Shown here: piece after piece, positions 1 through 8,630 of the stretch
How the letters are laid out: each line of letters begins with the position of its first letter
How positions within the stretch are numbered: position 1 is the first letter of the stretch
Origin: Schaalia radingae
Lineage (GTDB): Bacteria; Actinomycetota; Actinomycetes; Actinomycetales; Actinomycetaceae
Reading direction: 5' to 3'
Assembly (NCBI RefSeq): GCF_900106055.1
Contig: NZ_LT629792.1
Location: 1,240,001-1,304,000, forward strand
DNA: 64,000 nt
The notes under the pieces: model-generated
Databases searched by the model: none
Seen by the model: the letters and a program-made list of their open reading frames with translations, nothing else
Told to the model about the DNA's origin: nothing
Position numbers and translations under genes: made by a program

Positions 1-648
1 ATGGCACTCGGACTTGCGCTGGCTGTCTTTGTCAACGTCAGGCTCCCAGCCGTATCGGTGATCCGAACCATCTTGTACTTGCCGGCAGTTCTTCCCATCG
101 TCGCCACGGTCACGCTGTGGAAATTCATCTTTGACCCGCAGGTCGGTCTGGCTAACCAGGTGCTGGGATTCTTTGGAATTCCACCAATTGCATGGCTGAG
201 TAATGAGCACACAGCGATGCCGTCGATTGTGATCGTCATGCTGTGGGGGGTAGGGTCAACAATGATCATCCTGCTCGCAGCATTGCAGGCAGTGCCCAAC
301 GAAATCTACGAGGCAGCCAAAGTTGATGGTGCGGGACCATTCCGCATCTTCTTTTCGATCACTCTGCCGTCGATTGTCCCGATCCTGATTCTCCAGTTCG
401 TCATGCAGATGAACGGTGCTATGCAGACCTTCGTTCAGCCGCAGATCCTCACCGGCGGTGGCCCCAGCTGGGCGACGAATACGCTCATGCTGTCGATCTA
501 CAACCACGGTTTCCCGCCGCTGGGACGAGTTCCGGAACTGGGATACGCGACCGCTCAGGTGTGGATTCTGTTCTTCCTGATCATTATCTGCCTGGCTTTC
601 GCAGCTCGATTCACCAAAGCCTGGAGGTACGACGATGTCCAAGTCTGA
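1..648 (+). CDS. Sugar ABC transporter permease, MalF type (5'-truncated)
   Basis: Inner-membrane permease of a CUT1-type carbohydrate ABC importer. The visible 215 residues are mostly membrane helices and contain the cytoplasmic EAA loop that docks the ATPase (EAAKVDGAG from about residue 104). Family members run about 290-310 residues, so some 80 N-terminal residues lie left of the window and the ATG at base 1 is probably an internal Met. The gene overlaps the next permease gene by 14 bp, so translation is likely coupled. With the two downstream genes it forms a permease-permease-binding protein operon. The substrate cannot be read directly; the neighbouring GH76 gene makes an oligosaccharide plausible. 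Confidence 0.9.
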   Translation: MALGLALAVFVNVRLPAVSVIRTILYLPAVLPIVATVTLWKFIFDPQVGLANQVLGFFGIPPIAWLSNEHTAMPSIVIVMLWGVGSTMIILLAALQAVPNEIYEAAKVDGAGPFRIFFSITLPSIVPILILQFVMQMNGAMQTFVQPQILTGGGPSWATNTLMLSIYNHGFPPLGRVPELGYATAQVWILFFLIIICLAFAARFTKAWRYDDVQV

Positions 649-1552
649 GCTGGTTGAAGCACCTGAACTCGTGACAAGTGTGGCGAAGAAGCCTCGGCGC
701 ACACATTTGAAGAAGCGTCCAGGGCGTGCGGTGATGTGGTATGCATGCGCAATTGTCGCGTGCTCCACGATGCTGCTTCCGCTGTTGTGGATGATCACGA
801 TCTCGTTGAAGTCGAATTCCACCGTCTTCGAAGTTCCGCCCTCATTCCTCCCGGATGAATGGGTCTGGTCCAACTTCATCGAAGGCCCACGAATCATCAA
901 GTTCCCACGCCTGTTCGTCAATACGCTGATCATTTCCCTGCTCAGCACCTTCGGCGGCGTTCTGACCTCGATGATGGCTGGCTACGCGCTGGCACGCCTG
1001 CGCTTCAAGGGCCGCAGAGTGTTCTTCTACATCTTTGTTGGTTCCATGCTGCTGCCCGGAATTGTTGGCATCATCCCCCTGTTCCAGCTGTTCAGGGATA
1101 TCGGATGGTATGACACGTGGTTCCCGCTGATCGTACCTGCATTCCTGGGCGGTAACCCACTCTTCATCTTCCTGGCTCGTCAGTACTTCCTAGCGATTCC
1201 CATGCAGATTGATGAATCTGCAAAGGTCGATGGAGCAGGACACATTCGAATCTTCTTTTCGATCATGTTGCCCATGACGAAGCCGGCGTGGATCGCAATG
1301 GTCATCATGGCCTTCCAGGGAGCATGGAACGATTATCTCAATCCACTCATTTACCTGAACTCCACTGACAAGTGGACACTGGCGCTGGGCATGTCATCAT
1401 TCGTGTCGGGTTTCGCAAGTGAAGCTCCGGACTGGTCGAAGTACATGGCAACCAACCTGTTGTACATGCTTCCACCTCTTCTGATCTTCCTCTTCGCTCA
1501 GCGTTACTTCATTGAAGGCTTGAGCGCCCTCGGAAACACATCTCAAAAGTAG
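635..1552 (+). CDS. Sugar ABC transporter permease, MalG type
   Basis: Second membrane subunit of the same CUT1 importer, 305 residues. A basic, Lys/Arg-rich N-terminus of about 30 residues is followed by a first helix (about residues 32-56) and several more membrane segments. An EAA-like loop (ESAKVDGAG) lies near residue 195, as in MalG. The ATG start lies inside the end of the preceding permease gene. The heterodimer of both permeases forms the translocation pore. No ATPase gene is present in the visible part of the operon, so energy probably comes from a shared MsmK/UgpC-like ATPase encoded elsewhere. Confidence 0.92.
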   Translation: MSKSELVEAPELVTSVAKKPRRTHLKKRPGRAVMWYACAIVACSTMLLPLLWMITISLKSNSTVFEVPPSFLPDEWVWSNFIEGPRIIKFPRLFVNTLIISLLSTFGGVLTSMMAGYALARLRFKGRRVFFYIFVGSMLLPGIVGIIPLFQLFRDIGWYDTWFPLIVPAFLGGNPLFIFLARQYFLAIPMQIDESAKVDGAGHIRIFFSIMLPMTKPAWIAMVIMAFQGAWNDYLNPLIYLNSTDKWTLALGMSSFVSGFASEAPDWSKYMATNLLYMLPPLLIFLFAQRYFIEGLSALGNTSQK

Positions 1553-1587
1553 AAGTCCAATCACAGGAAATATGAAAGGAGTCGACG

Positions 1588-2910
1588 ATGACAATCCGAC
1601 GCACAGGACGGAGGATGGCCGCTGTCGGCACAGCCATCGCTCTTCCACTCACCATGGTTGCCTGCAGCTCAGGAGGCAGTGAATCCGGCGAAAGCGGTGA
1701 ACCGCCTGCATCAGCTGAAGGCACCGTCAACTACATGACGTGGGAATCCATCGAAACCAACAACTTGTTCGACAAGATTGTGGCAGAAAAGTGGGACAAC
1801 CCGGACATCACTATCAACCGTGTTGACGCGCCTTCCGGCGACTACTCGCAGAAACTCGGTTCACTGGCTCAGGCCCAGAAACTGCCCGATATCTTCTGGT
1901 GCGGTAACGATACTGAGCAGCAGTACACCAAGATGGGAATCCTGACAGACTGGACCGACAAGATTGCGTCCGACTTTAAGGAAGGCGAGCTGGGCTTCCT
2001 CGATACGTGGAAGACTCCCGAGAACGGTATTGGCGGCCTGCCCTCACTGATTAACGTCACAGGTATCTGGTACAACCAGACGCTGTTTGAAGAAAACAAC
2101 GTTCCTCTGCCCACGCAGGACTGGACGTGGGATGACCTCTACTCAGCTGCCGCCGCTTTGAAGGGTGCCGGCGGGTCAACCTACCCGCTGCTCCTTGATG
2201 GCCTGACCAGCACGAGTGGCCCGGTCGCGATGGGACAGTACGCGATGTCAGCAGGTGGCCAACCGTTTGTTGACGATGTCAACAATCCGACGAAAGCCGT
2301 GGCCGATGACAAATTCATGGAGGGCCTCGACAAGCTGGTGAAGGCCATTGGAGACGGCCTGGTGAATCCTCCAGACTTCAACCTGGACAACTCCACCTCA
2401 CTGTTTGCTGCAGGCTCGCAGCCGATGATGTCGAGCGGCCAGTGGTTGGCTCAGTCATTCGGTAACGATGCGAAGGGCTTTGAGTGGGGATGGGCGCCGC
2501 TACCCAGCCAGTCCACTCCTGCCACGTTCTACGATGCAATCGGCATGTGCACACCTCAGAGCACGGCCAACGCTGATGATACCTGGGAAGTTGCCAAGTT
2601 CCTCGAAACTGAAGTGATTCCGGAAGTTATGGCACAAACACCCGTTGCACCTCCGGCATACGAGCCCGGACGTCAGGGCTATCTGGATTCGATCAAGGAT
2701 CTTGCCGGCTCGACGATCTCAGACACCCTGGAATACTCACTGGGCGTTGAGAACACCACAGGCGTTCGCCTGACAACCACGTGGGCATCGCAGGCTGGTG
2801 ACCTGGCAGTACAGGTGTGGACACCGATCCTCAAGGGTGAAAAGCCAATCGAGGAAGTGTCCGAATACGTTGACGGCGTCAACCAGTTCATCGAAACTGG
2901 CGGTCAGTAA
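1588..2910 (+). CDS. Extracellular sugar-binding lipoprotein of ABC importer
   Basis: Solute-binding protein of family 1 (SBP_bac_1), 440 residues. The N-terminus has basic residues (RRTGRR), a hydrophobic stretch and a lipobox-like MVAC, so Cys26 is the likely lipidated residue. A Ser/Gly/Glu-rich linker follows. The mature protein would be anchored outside the membrane and deliver sugar to the two upstream permeases. A clear ribosome binding site (AAGGAG, 1574-1579) precedes the ATG. It is the last gene of the operon, directly followed by a strong terminator. The specific ligand is unknown; a mannan-derived oligosaccharide is an inference from the adjacent GH76 gene. Confidence 0.92.
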   Translation: MTIRRTGRRMAAVGTAIALPLTMVACSSGGSESGESGEPPASAEGTVNYMTWESIETNNLFDKIVAEKWDNPDITINRVDAPSGDYSQKLGSLAQAQKLPDIFWCGNDTEQQYTKMGILTDWTDKIASDFKEGELGFLDTWKTPENGIGGLPSLINVTGIWYNQTLFEENNVPLPTQDWTWDDLYSAAAALKGAGGSTYPLLLDGLTSTSGPVAMGQYAMSAGGQPFVDDVNNPTKAVADDKFMEGLDKLVKAIGDGLVNPPDFNLDNSTSLFAAGSQPMMSSGQWLAQSFGNDAKGFEWGWAPLPSQSTPATFYDAIGMCTPQSTANADDTWEVAKFLETEVIPEVMAQTPVAPPAYEPGRQGYLDSIKDLAGSTISDTLEYSLGVENTTGVRLTTTWASQAGDLAVQVWTPILKGEKPIEEVSEYVDGVNQFIETGGQ

Positions 2911-2924
2911 ACGTCACAAGATAA

Positions 2925-2962
2925 GAGCCTCCGGAGTTCGCTCCGGAGGCTCTTTCTTTTTC
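2925..2962 (+). terminator. Intrinsic terminator with UUCG tetraloop
   Basis: A perfect 12-bp stem (arms 2925-2936 and 2941-2952) is closed by the stable loop TTCG and followed by a T-rich stretch (TTTCTTTTTC). It sits 14 bp after the binding-protein stop and before the convergent regulator gene, so it ends the ABC operon and may also block read-through from the other strand. Confidence 0.93.
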
Positions 2963-2989
2963 TTTGTTTTGTGCGTGGCGCCGGTTCAA

Positions 2990-4075
2990 TTAGATCGGAC
3001 GAACAGAGTTGCCCGGTACGAGAGTGGTAGGGAGCACAATCTTGTCAGCAGTTGCCCCGCTATCGATTTGCTGCAACGTCACGTCCAGGGCGCGCGCCCC
3101 GATCTCTTCTTGCTGCTGAGCAATGTGTGTCAGCTGTAGCGTGGAGCCCAGAGTTTCGAAAGGCTGCTCGTCAAAGCACACGAGCGACAGGTCGCGGGGA
3201 ATGGACTTGCCGAGGTTGGCTAACGCTTCTTCAAGGAGCACCGCGATAGCGAATTCACATGCAACCGCAGATGTGACTTCAGGGTGGTTGCGAAGGAACG
3301 ACCCGATACGCTTGATATCGTCCTTCCGTGTTCCTGCGTTGCCTGGCGTCGTGGACGTGATCTGATCGCATGCAAGCGATTCATCCAAAGCGACATCGTT
3401 GATGGCATGGGCAGCCACCCACCCGTGGTGACGGTCGGCATTCGAGGTCAGTGACCTGCTGGCACCAAAGAGAGCTATGTGGCGGTGCCCGGCTTCAATC
3501 AGACATGTGGTGGCCTGGATGCCGGCATTCATGTGATCTGATGTGACTGCGGCTACAGGGATCGAGTCGTAGCGTCGGTCGATGATGGTCAGCGGATATT
3601 CGGCGCTGACAAGTTTGAGTACCGATGAATCAATCATCTGCGAGCTGGATGGCAGCAGGATCAGGCCACGGGCTCCTATGCCCAGCGCGCGTTTAATCGC
3701 CTCGCGCTCTTTCTTGGTGTCGCCGCCGGTCCGCATCAACATGATGTGCGCACGGTCCTGAGCGCGGTCGAGGACACCCTCGACAATGCGGGTGCCGAAT
3801 GCATCGTTGAAGCTGGTCATAATGAGAGCCACGACGGGATCTTTGGAGGCGGGGGAGACCTGCTGAGGTGATTGTGCGATGACCGTCGTGCCGACGCGCG
3901 GGCGTCGACGAACAAAGCCATCATCTCGAAGCATGCTGAGAGCGCGCCGAATCGTAATGGAGGAAACTTCGTACTTGTCGCGCAGCGCCGATTCTCGTGG
4001 AAGCGTGGAACCTATGGGAGTCTCTCCGCTTTCAATTGCGGCCCGTAGATCGTCATAGACGCGTTGATACAGCAC
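2990..4075 (-). CDS. Transcriptional regulator, GntR-type HTH with LacI-type sensor domain
   Basis: DNA-binding sugar-responsive regulator of 361 residues. Residues 1-65 form a GntR winged helix (YQRVYDDLRAAIESGE, then the SSITIRRAL recognition-helix region). Residues about 78-355 form a periplasmic-binding-protein-like effector domain of the LacI/GalR type. This architecture is the one known from AraR. Start chosen as the GTG at 4075, preceded by a good Shine-Dalgarno (AAGGGAG). It lies between the ABC operon (convergent) and the GH76 gene (same strand, upstream). It is a close paralogue of the regulator at 5819-6916. Likely a repressor of the neighbouring glycan genes; the effector is not known. 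Confidence 0.9.
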   Translation of the reverse strand: MLYQRVYDDLRAAIESGETPIGSTLPRESALRDKYEVSSITIRRALSMLRDDGFVRRRPRVGTTVIAQSPQQVSPASKDPVVALIMTSFNDAFGTRIVEGVLDRAQDRAHIMLMRTGGDTKKEREAIKRALGIGARGLILLPSSSQMIDSSVLKLVSAEYPLTIIDRRYDSIPVAAVTSDHMNAGIQATTCLIEAGHRHIALFGASRSLTSNADRHHGWVAAHAINDVALDESLACDQITSTTPGNAGTRKDDIKRIGSFLRNHPEVTSAVACEFAIAVLLEEALANLGKSIPRDLSLVCFDEQPFETLGSTLQLTHIAQQQEEIGARALDVTLQQIDSGATADKIVLPTTLVPGNSVRPI

Positions 4076-4109
4076 TGCTGCGCGCTCCCTTCACGAATGG
4101 TGACAGGCC

Positions 4110-4135
4110 GGTGACGCGCGAAGAACGCCGTCACC
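4110..4135 (-). terminator. Hairpin after GH76 gene, possible terminator without U-tract
   Basis: A 10-bp stem with one bulged base (GGTGACG/CGTCACC extended by GCG/CGC around a loop AAGAA) lies between the GH76 stop and the start of the downstream regulator gene. No T-run follows on the minus strand, so termination, attenuation or mRNA-end protection are all possible. Confidence 0.45.
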
Positions 4136-4158
4136 AGCCTGCCGTAATTTTGCGTTGA

Positions 4159-5697
4159 CTAGCTCTTCTCGATCGTGATCGAGTCGATGTTGGCATAGTT
4201 CGTTGCAACGAGCCGATCAAACTTCAGCTCGACAGTATTTGTCCCGGGTACCAGCAGTACGGGGATCGAGACGGTCTGCCAGTCCTGCCATCCGTCGGTG
4301 GCAGGCATGTGTGCACTGACCGCGGGGAAACCGTTGACCAGAACAGCTCGTGCAGCATCGCCATTTCCTGCTGCATAGCGAATATTCAGGCGGTGCAGTC
4401 CGCCCCACTTCGACTGGAAGGCAACTGTGGCTGATGTGTCGACCGAGTTCCATCCGGCCAGGTAGGCGCGGCCTGTGTATTCACCATTGGCCTCAGTGTC
4501 GATGCCATCGTGGGCGCCGTTTTCAATTTCAACTGTGCCGACTTCAGGAAACGGAACGTGAGTGAAACCAGGTTGCGCTTGATGGACGATGGACACTGCA
4601 GATGCGGCGCTCACTGACGCGCGTGCTTCCGTGGTAAGCAGGGGAGCCTTGAAGGCCCAGTCTGTCCATCCGATCGAGTTCAGGCCAGTGTTTTGAGCCG
4701 CGGCCCTGGCGTTGACACTGAGGAAGTCCTCATAGGAGTCATCGCCGGTGACGTTGATGTAGTCCCGCAGGTGGCGGGTGAAAATCGCCTTGAACGCCTG
4801 GCCGTCGCCGCCCCGCTCGCCGGTGAAGATGCCGCCAATGGTCAGATTCTCGATTGCCCAGTCAAATGCTGCGCGAGCCTCGTTGAGGTATTTTTCATCA
4901 TTGGTGATCTGGTACAGGCGGGTAGCCGCTCCAGCAAAAGCGCCGTTGTTGTAGGTGAAGTCCCAGGAGTTGACGACGCCGTCCTCTTTGATGTTGTCTT
5001 TCAGGTGTCCGCCGTTAAAGAAGATTTCTTCAAGGAAAGCGATCAGACGCTGTGCAGTGTCCTTGTACGCGCTGTCACCAGTGGCCATGTACAGTTCAGC
5101 TGCAATCCAGGCAGCAGTTCCATTGGTTGCAACGTTCTTCTCATTGCGGTAGGGGTTGCCGACATTGGTGTTCTTCCACCAGATGCCGCCTCCGAAATGG
5201 TCATCTTCGAACTGCGAGATGAAGTCGAAGATCGATACGGCTTCTGTCAGATATTTGTCATCACCGGTGAGTTTCCATGCGCGGAGGGCACCCTGTGCCC
5301 ACCAGCCCATGTCGTCGTTGTAATCGTTGCGTGAAAAGTCAGGGTAGAAGGCTCGCCAGCCGTCAAAGACCTGATCAATCATCTGTCGCGACTGGTCATC
5401 GCCCACCCGCTCGTAACGATCCATCACGGTGTTCCACAGCTGAGCTTCCCACCAGTAATCGGTGTACAGACCGTTCCTGGGGCCGGCATGGTGTCCGGCG
5501 TGAACGTGGCGGTCTGAATAGGTATAGAAGTATTGGGCTTCTGGATCCCAGTATTTGTCGACAAAGGCGTTCCACATTTTCGTGGCCTTGTCGGGGATTG
5601 ACGGCGCAGCCTGCGTAGGCGCACTCACGCAGAAAACGGCGAGAAGCGCTGCGATAATCGGTGCGGTCAGGAAGCGGGCGATCTTGCGTATTCTCAT
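4159..5697 (-). CDS. Secreted GH76 alpha-1,6-mannanase-like glycoside hydrolase with C-terminal carbohydrate-binding module
   Basis: Predicted exported enzyme of 512 residues. An N-terminal signal peptide (basic MRIRK, hydrophobic core, likely cleavage after TQA near residue 30) precedes an (alpha/alpha)6-barrel domain at about residues 35-370. The domain has the adjacent Asp pair typical of GH76 catalytic sites (NDDMGWW, Asp128-Asp129) and the family-type motifs TNGTAAW and FTYNNGAF. A C-terminal domain at about 385-512 resembles CBM6/CBM35 beta-sandwich modules. GH76 enzymes cleave alpha-1,6-mannan such as fungal mannan or actinobacterial lipomannan. No sortase motif is seen, so it is probably released. 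A ribosome binding site (GAGGA) precedes the ATG. Flanked by two paralogous regulators. Confidence 0.85.
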   Translation of the reverse strand: MRIRKIARFLTAPIIAALLAVFCVSAPTQAAPSIPDKATKMWNAFVDKYWDPEAQYFYTYSDRHVHAGHHAGPRNGLYTDYWWEAQLWNTVMDRYERVGDDQSRQMIDQVFDGWRAFYPDFSRNDYNDDMGWWAQGALRAWKLTGDDKYLTEAVSIFDFISQFEDDHFGGGIWWKNTNVGNPYRNEKNVATNGTAAWIAAELYMATGDSAYKDTAQRLIAFLEEIFFNGGHLKDNIKEDGVVNSWDFTYNNGAFAGAATRLYQITNDEKYLNEARAAFDWAIENLTIGGIFTGERGGDGQAFKAIFTRHLRDYINVTGDDSYEDFLSVNARAAAQNTGLNSIGWTDWAFKAPLLTTEARASVSAASAVSIVHQAQPGFTHVPFPEVGTVEIENGAHDGIDTEANGEYTGRAYLAGWNSVDTSATVAFQSKWGGLHRLNIRYAAGNGDAARAVLVNGFPAVSAHMPATDGWQDWQTVSIPVLLVPGTNTVELKFDRLVATNYANIDSITIEKS

Positions 5698-5760
5698 TGT
5701 TCATCCTCGAATCAATGCGTATTTGGAGATCATGATGATTGATCGAAATATGTACAATAT

Positions 5761-5809
5761 ACAGTGACACTGATCCTGCGGCATGTCAAGGGCGTCGGCA
5801 AAATTGCCG
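5761..5809 (-). promoter_or_regulatory. GH76 promoter with palindromic operator candidates
   Basis: On the minus strand a perfect -35 TTGACA (5784-5789) is followed after 17 nt by CACTGT (5761-5766). An 11-bp palindrome CAGTG-A-CACTG (5762-5772) covers the end of the spacer and the -10. A second 14-bp palindrome CGGCAA-AA-TTGCCG (5796-5809) lies just upstream of the -35. Both are plausible binding sites for the flanking GntR/LacI hybrid regulators; the second could instead be a short terminator for the upstream regulator gene. Confidence 0.5.
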
Positions 5810-5818
5810 CGTTGAGAA

Positions 5819-6916
5819 TTAGTCGTTCAAGTGAGCGACTGTCTCGCCTTCCACCAGCGTCAACGGTAAAGATATCTTCTCTGTGGATGCACCTTCGCGA
5901 ATCTGCTGGATCGTCGTTTCAACAGCCAGTCGGCCCAGTTCCTCCTGCTCCTGCTTCATATGCGTGAAGTGTGACAGCGTGTGGTCGAAACCCGCTGGAC
6001 GGTGATCAAAGCAGATAATGGACTTATCCTCGGGAATACGCAGACCCATGTCGTCGAGGGTGTCACGCAGGATAAGCGCAATATTGTATTCGCACGCGAC
6101 GAACGCAGTGACTTCCGGGTGCTGCTCAATAAAGGCGCGCAGCTGGACCTGATCGTCTTCCACCGACACGTTCGTGCCCGGTGTGGTCGAACGAATCTCG
6201 TGATAGGACAGTGACTGATCCAAGCTGATATGGCGCAGTGCGTGTGCCTTAACCCAGCCGGAGTGGCGATCGGCATTGGATGTAACTGTTCGCGGCGCAC
6301 CGATAATGGCAACATGGCGGTGACCTGCATCAAAGAGATACTCCGTTGCAGTAATAGCGCCTGCCTCGTGGTCCGAACTCACCGCAGCTACCGGAATCGT
6401 CTGGTAATGGCGGTCAAGGATCGTTAACGGGAAATGCTCTCCGATAAGCTTGAGGACAACCGGATTGATCATCTCGGAAATGAGCGGCATCAGGATAATG
6501 CCCTGCACGCCGGCCCGGATCACTGATTGAATCGCTTCGGTTTCGCGGCCAGCTTCGCCTCGCGTCAATTTGACGATCAGATTCGCGGTCCCAAAAGACG
6601 CCTCAAATGCTCCGGTCAGAATATGCGCACCGAACGCTTCGTCGAAATTCGTGACAATCAGGCCGATCAGCGGTTCTTTCTGCCCTTCGCGAGGACGGGT
6701 TGGAGTATTCGACACGACCGTGGTCCCGATGCGAGGCTGACGCGTGATGAAGCCGTCCTCGCGCAGCATGTCCAGTGCGCGGCGAATGGTGATGGAACTG
6801 ACGGAATAGTGTTCGCGCAGCTGAGCCTCGCGGGGAAGGCGTGAGCCGATCTTCAGATCACCACGGACGATGCGGTTCCGAATGTCATCGTAGACCCGTT
6901 GATATAAAGCACTCAC
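5819..6916 (-). CDS. Second GntR-HTH/LacI-sensor regulator (paralogue)
   Basis: 365-residue regulator with the same domain order as the one at 2990-4075: GntR winged helix at residues 1-68 (SSITIRRALDMLREDGF) and LacI-type effector domain at about 80-360. The two proteins align along their whole length with many identical stretches (for example SNADRH.GWV.AHA), so they arose by duplication. The start is the GTG at 6916 with a weak AGGA upstream. It is the first gene of a minus-strand set with GH76 and the other regulator. The 121-bp gap to the GH76 start holds a separate promoter, so the three genes may not be one simple transcript. Confidence 0.9.
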   Translation of the reverse strand: MSALYQRVYDDIRNRIVRGDLKIGSRLPREAQLREHYSVSSITIRRALDMLREDGFITRQPRIGTTVVSNTPTRPREGQKEPLIGLIVTNFDEAFGAHILTGAFEASFGTANLIVKLTRGEAGRETEAIQSVIRAGVQGIILMPLISEMINPVVLKLIGEHFPLTILDRHYQTIPVAAVSSDHEAGAITATEYLFDAGHRHVAIIGAPRTVTSNADRHSGWVKAHALRHISLDQSLSYHEIRSTTPGTNVSVEDDQVQLRAFIEQHPEVTAFVACEYNIALILRDTLDDMGLRIPEDKSIICFDHRPAGFDHTLSHFTHMKQEQEELGRLAVETTIQQIREGASTEKISLPLTLVEGETVAHLND

Positions 6917-6996
6917 GGAGCGTCCTATCCCGTTGATTCTAAAAAGTATTCTTATTCAGTATAGCGAGCTACAGGAAGACCCTTTGAAGGTTGGCT

Positions 6997-7753
6997 CTAT
7001 TCTAGCTCACTGCCGCTATGAACAGGCCAACTACGAGGCGCAACCAGCGGGACGCACAGGGCAAAGACCAGTGGCACGACCGCGCTGATCAATAGGGCAG
7101 CACGCAGTCCTGACCCGCCATCGTCAGGTAAAATCCGCGCGACCGGCTCGAAGAAACCGGACGAGGCTAATGTCCCTTTGGGCACACCGACACCTTGCTC
7201 GGCAAAGAAAGAAGACCACTGCACCATCGTCAGCTCAGCAGGTCCGCCTATCATCATCAACACCAATGCAATGAGGAAAACGGGCATCCCGAGTAGTGAT
7301 TTCACGGGTGTGCGATCGTCGTCGGCCACAGTGGGCGGCAAGGGGACACGCAGAAAGAGCAGAAGATTCACGGCAGGAATGACCGCCCACAGCAGTGGCA
7401 GCAGTGACTACTACTGCGTGCCGATAAGCGAGATGAGAGCTGTCGTACGGATCGGACGCAACCTGGGGGAGTACCGCCAGTAGCACAAGGCCGACCGTAG
7501 CTGCCGCGTGGGCGCATACCTTAGGCGGCCTGTAGCCGACCTTGTCCACGATGAACATCGCGATGAAATCAATGAGCAATTGGATGCAGAAGTTAAACGA
7601 TGACAGGATTCCCAGTTGTGCGACGGAAATATCGGGCTGCTCGTTGAAGATGACAAAGAGCAGGGGAGCCAGGTTGTTGATGACCTCCTAAACAACGTAC
7701 CCCGTGTAACAGGCGCGCACAGTGGTCCGCTCACTGAATTGACGCGATGCCAT
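6997..7753 (-). pseudogene. Decayed MFS transporter (fucose-permease/sugar type)
   Basis: Remains of a major facilitator gene. An intact start (ATG at 7753 with AAGGAGGT upstream) begins a recognisable MFS N-terminus, but codon 22 is TAG (7688-7690). After it come clear MFS segments (VINNLAPLLFVIF, then FNFCIQLLIDFIAMFIVDKVGYR). Near 7430 the similarity shifts frame (ALISLIGTQ, then stop at 7411). Roughly a third of the protein is then missing before the next piece (LLPLLWAVIPAVNLLLFLRVP). A second gap follows VGVPKG before a final helix and a stop at 6997. About 250 of the usual ~400 codons remain, so function is excluded. The upstream SDR gene points the other way. Confidence 0.85.
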
Positions 7754-7780
7754 CGGACCTCCTTCCGTGTCCGAAGAGAC

Positions 7781-7786
7781 CATAAT
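7781..7786 (+). promoter_or_regulatory. -10 element of SDR gene (leaderless candidate)
   Basis: CATAAT lies exactly 6 nt before the ATG at 7793, placing the expected transcription start at or next to the start codon. The GGAG at 7787-7790 is only 2 nt from the ATG and is too close to act as a normal ribosome binding site. Confidence 0.5.
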
Positions 7787-7792
7787 GGAGTT

Positions 7793-8572
7793 ATGACAAC
7801 TTCACCATCTGCAGGCCAGCCCACGCGACGCGCGATCGTGACGGGCGCATCCAGTGGCATCGGACAGGAAACAGTTCGCCAGCTTCGTGACCGTAACTGG
7901 GAGATCATTGCTGTTGCCAGACGCGGTGATCGTCTGAAAGATCTTGCACACGAATGCGGATGTATTCCCTTCGCTGCAGACCTGGTGGATGAAGGCCAGG
8001 TTGACGCTCTGGCCAGGTTCGCTGACGAGAAAGGTGCGGTGGATGCCCTCGTCAACTGTGCTGGAGGGGCCAGAGGGATTGAAACGATCGCTGACGCCGT
8101 TGTGGACAAGTGGCAGCACATGTTCGACATCAATGTGAAGACCACGCTGCAACTGACCCGGGCACTGCTGCCACAGATGCGTGAGCGCGGCGGTGACATC
8201 GTCTTCCTGACATCGACAGCCGCCCATGACACCTATCCCGGCGGGGGAGGATATGTGGCCGCCAAACACGCCGAACGTATCATTGCCAATACTCTGCGCA
8301 TTGAATTAGTAGGCGAGCCGGTACGGATCATTGAGATCGCACCTGGCATGGTCAAAACGGAGGAATTCTCCCTGCGTCGCCTGGAGTCACAGGAAGCCGC
8401 CGATTCGGTGTACGAGGGGGTTGCGGAGCCACTGACAGCTGCTGACATTGCAGATGCGATTGTATGGACCCTGACCAGGCCCTCCCATGTCAACATCGAT
8501 TCGATGATTATTCGTCCGCGCGCCCAAGCCAGCAACACGCTTGTCGCCCGTGAAACAGATGAGTCGAACTAG
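7793..8572 (+). CDS. Short-chain dehydrogenase/reductase, YdfG-like
   Basis: NAD(P)-dependent oxidoreductase of 259 residues with a Rossmann fold. The cofactor motif GASSGIG is near residue 20, the NCAGG structural motif near residue 93, and the catalytic YxxxK (YVAAK) near residue 155 after a Ser/Thr-rich strand. Sequence character is closest to the YdfG group (3-hydroxy acid or serine dehydrogenases using NADP), but the substrate is unproven. Start taken at ATG 7793, where the similarity begins and a -10 element sits just upstream; an in-frame extension to 7616 would overlap the MFS remnant. It stands alone between that pseudogene and the ileS leader. Confidence 0.85.
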   Translation: MTTSPSAGQPTRRAIVTGASSGIGQETVRQLRDRNWEIIAVARRGDRLKDLAHECGCIPFAADLVDEGQVDALARFADEKGAVDALVNCAGGARGIETIADAVVDKWQHMFDINVKTTLQLTRALLPQMRERGGDIVFLTSTAAHDTYPGGGGYVAAKHAERIIANTLRIELVGEPVRIIEIAPGMVKTEEFSLRRLESQEAADSVYEGVAEPLTAADIADAIVWTLTRPSHVNIDSMIIRPRAQASNTLVARETDESN

Positions 8573-8618
8573 GGCAAACGCCACATGGACGCGCATGAGC
8601 CGTGGGTCTCAAGTCGGC

Positions 8619-8624
8619 TACTAT
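8619..8624 (+). promoter_or_regulatory. -10 element upstream of ileS T-box leader
   Basis: TACTAT fits a sigma-70-type -10 and lies about 10 nt before the first structured part of the T-box RNA. The same hexamer is seen before aspA and the DUF3052 gene. No clear -35 hexamer is visible. Confidence 0.45.
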
Positions 8625-8630
8625 TGACAG

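Noticed and set aside
7411..8232. 273-codon minus-strand frame opposite the SDR gene
   Set aside because: Only its last part coincides with the MFS remnant; the rest is a shadow of the SDR coding frame, so it is not one gene.
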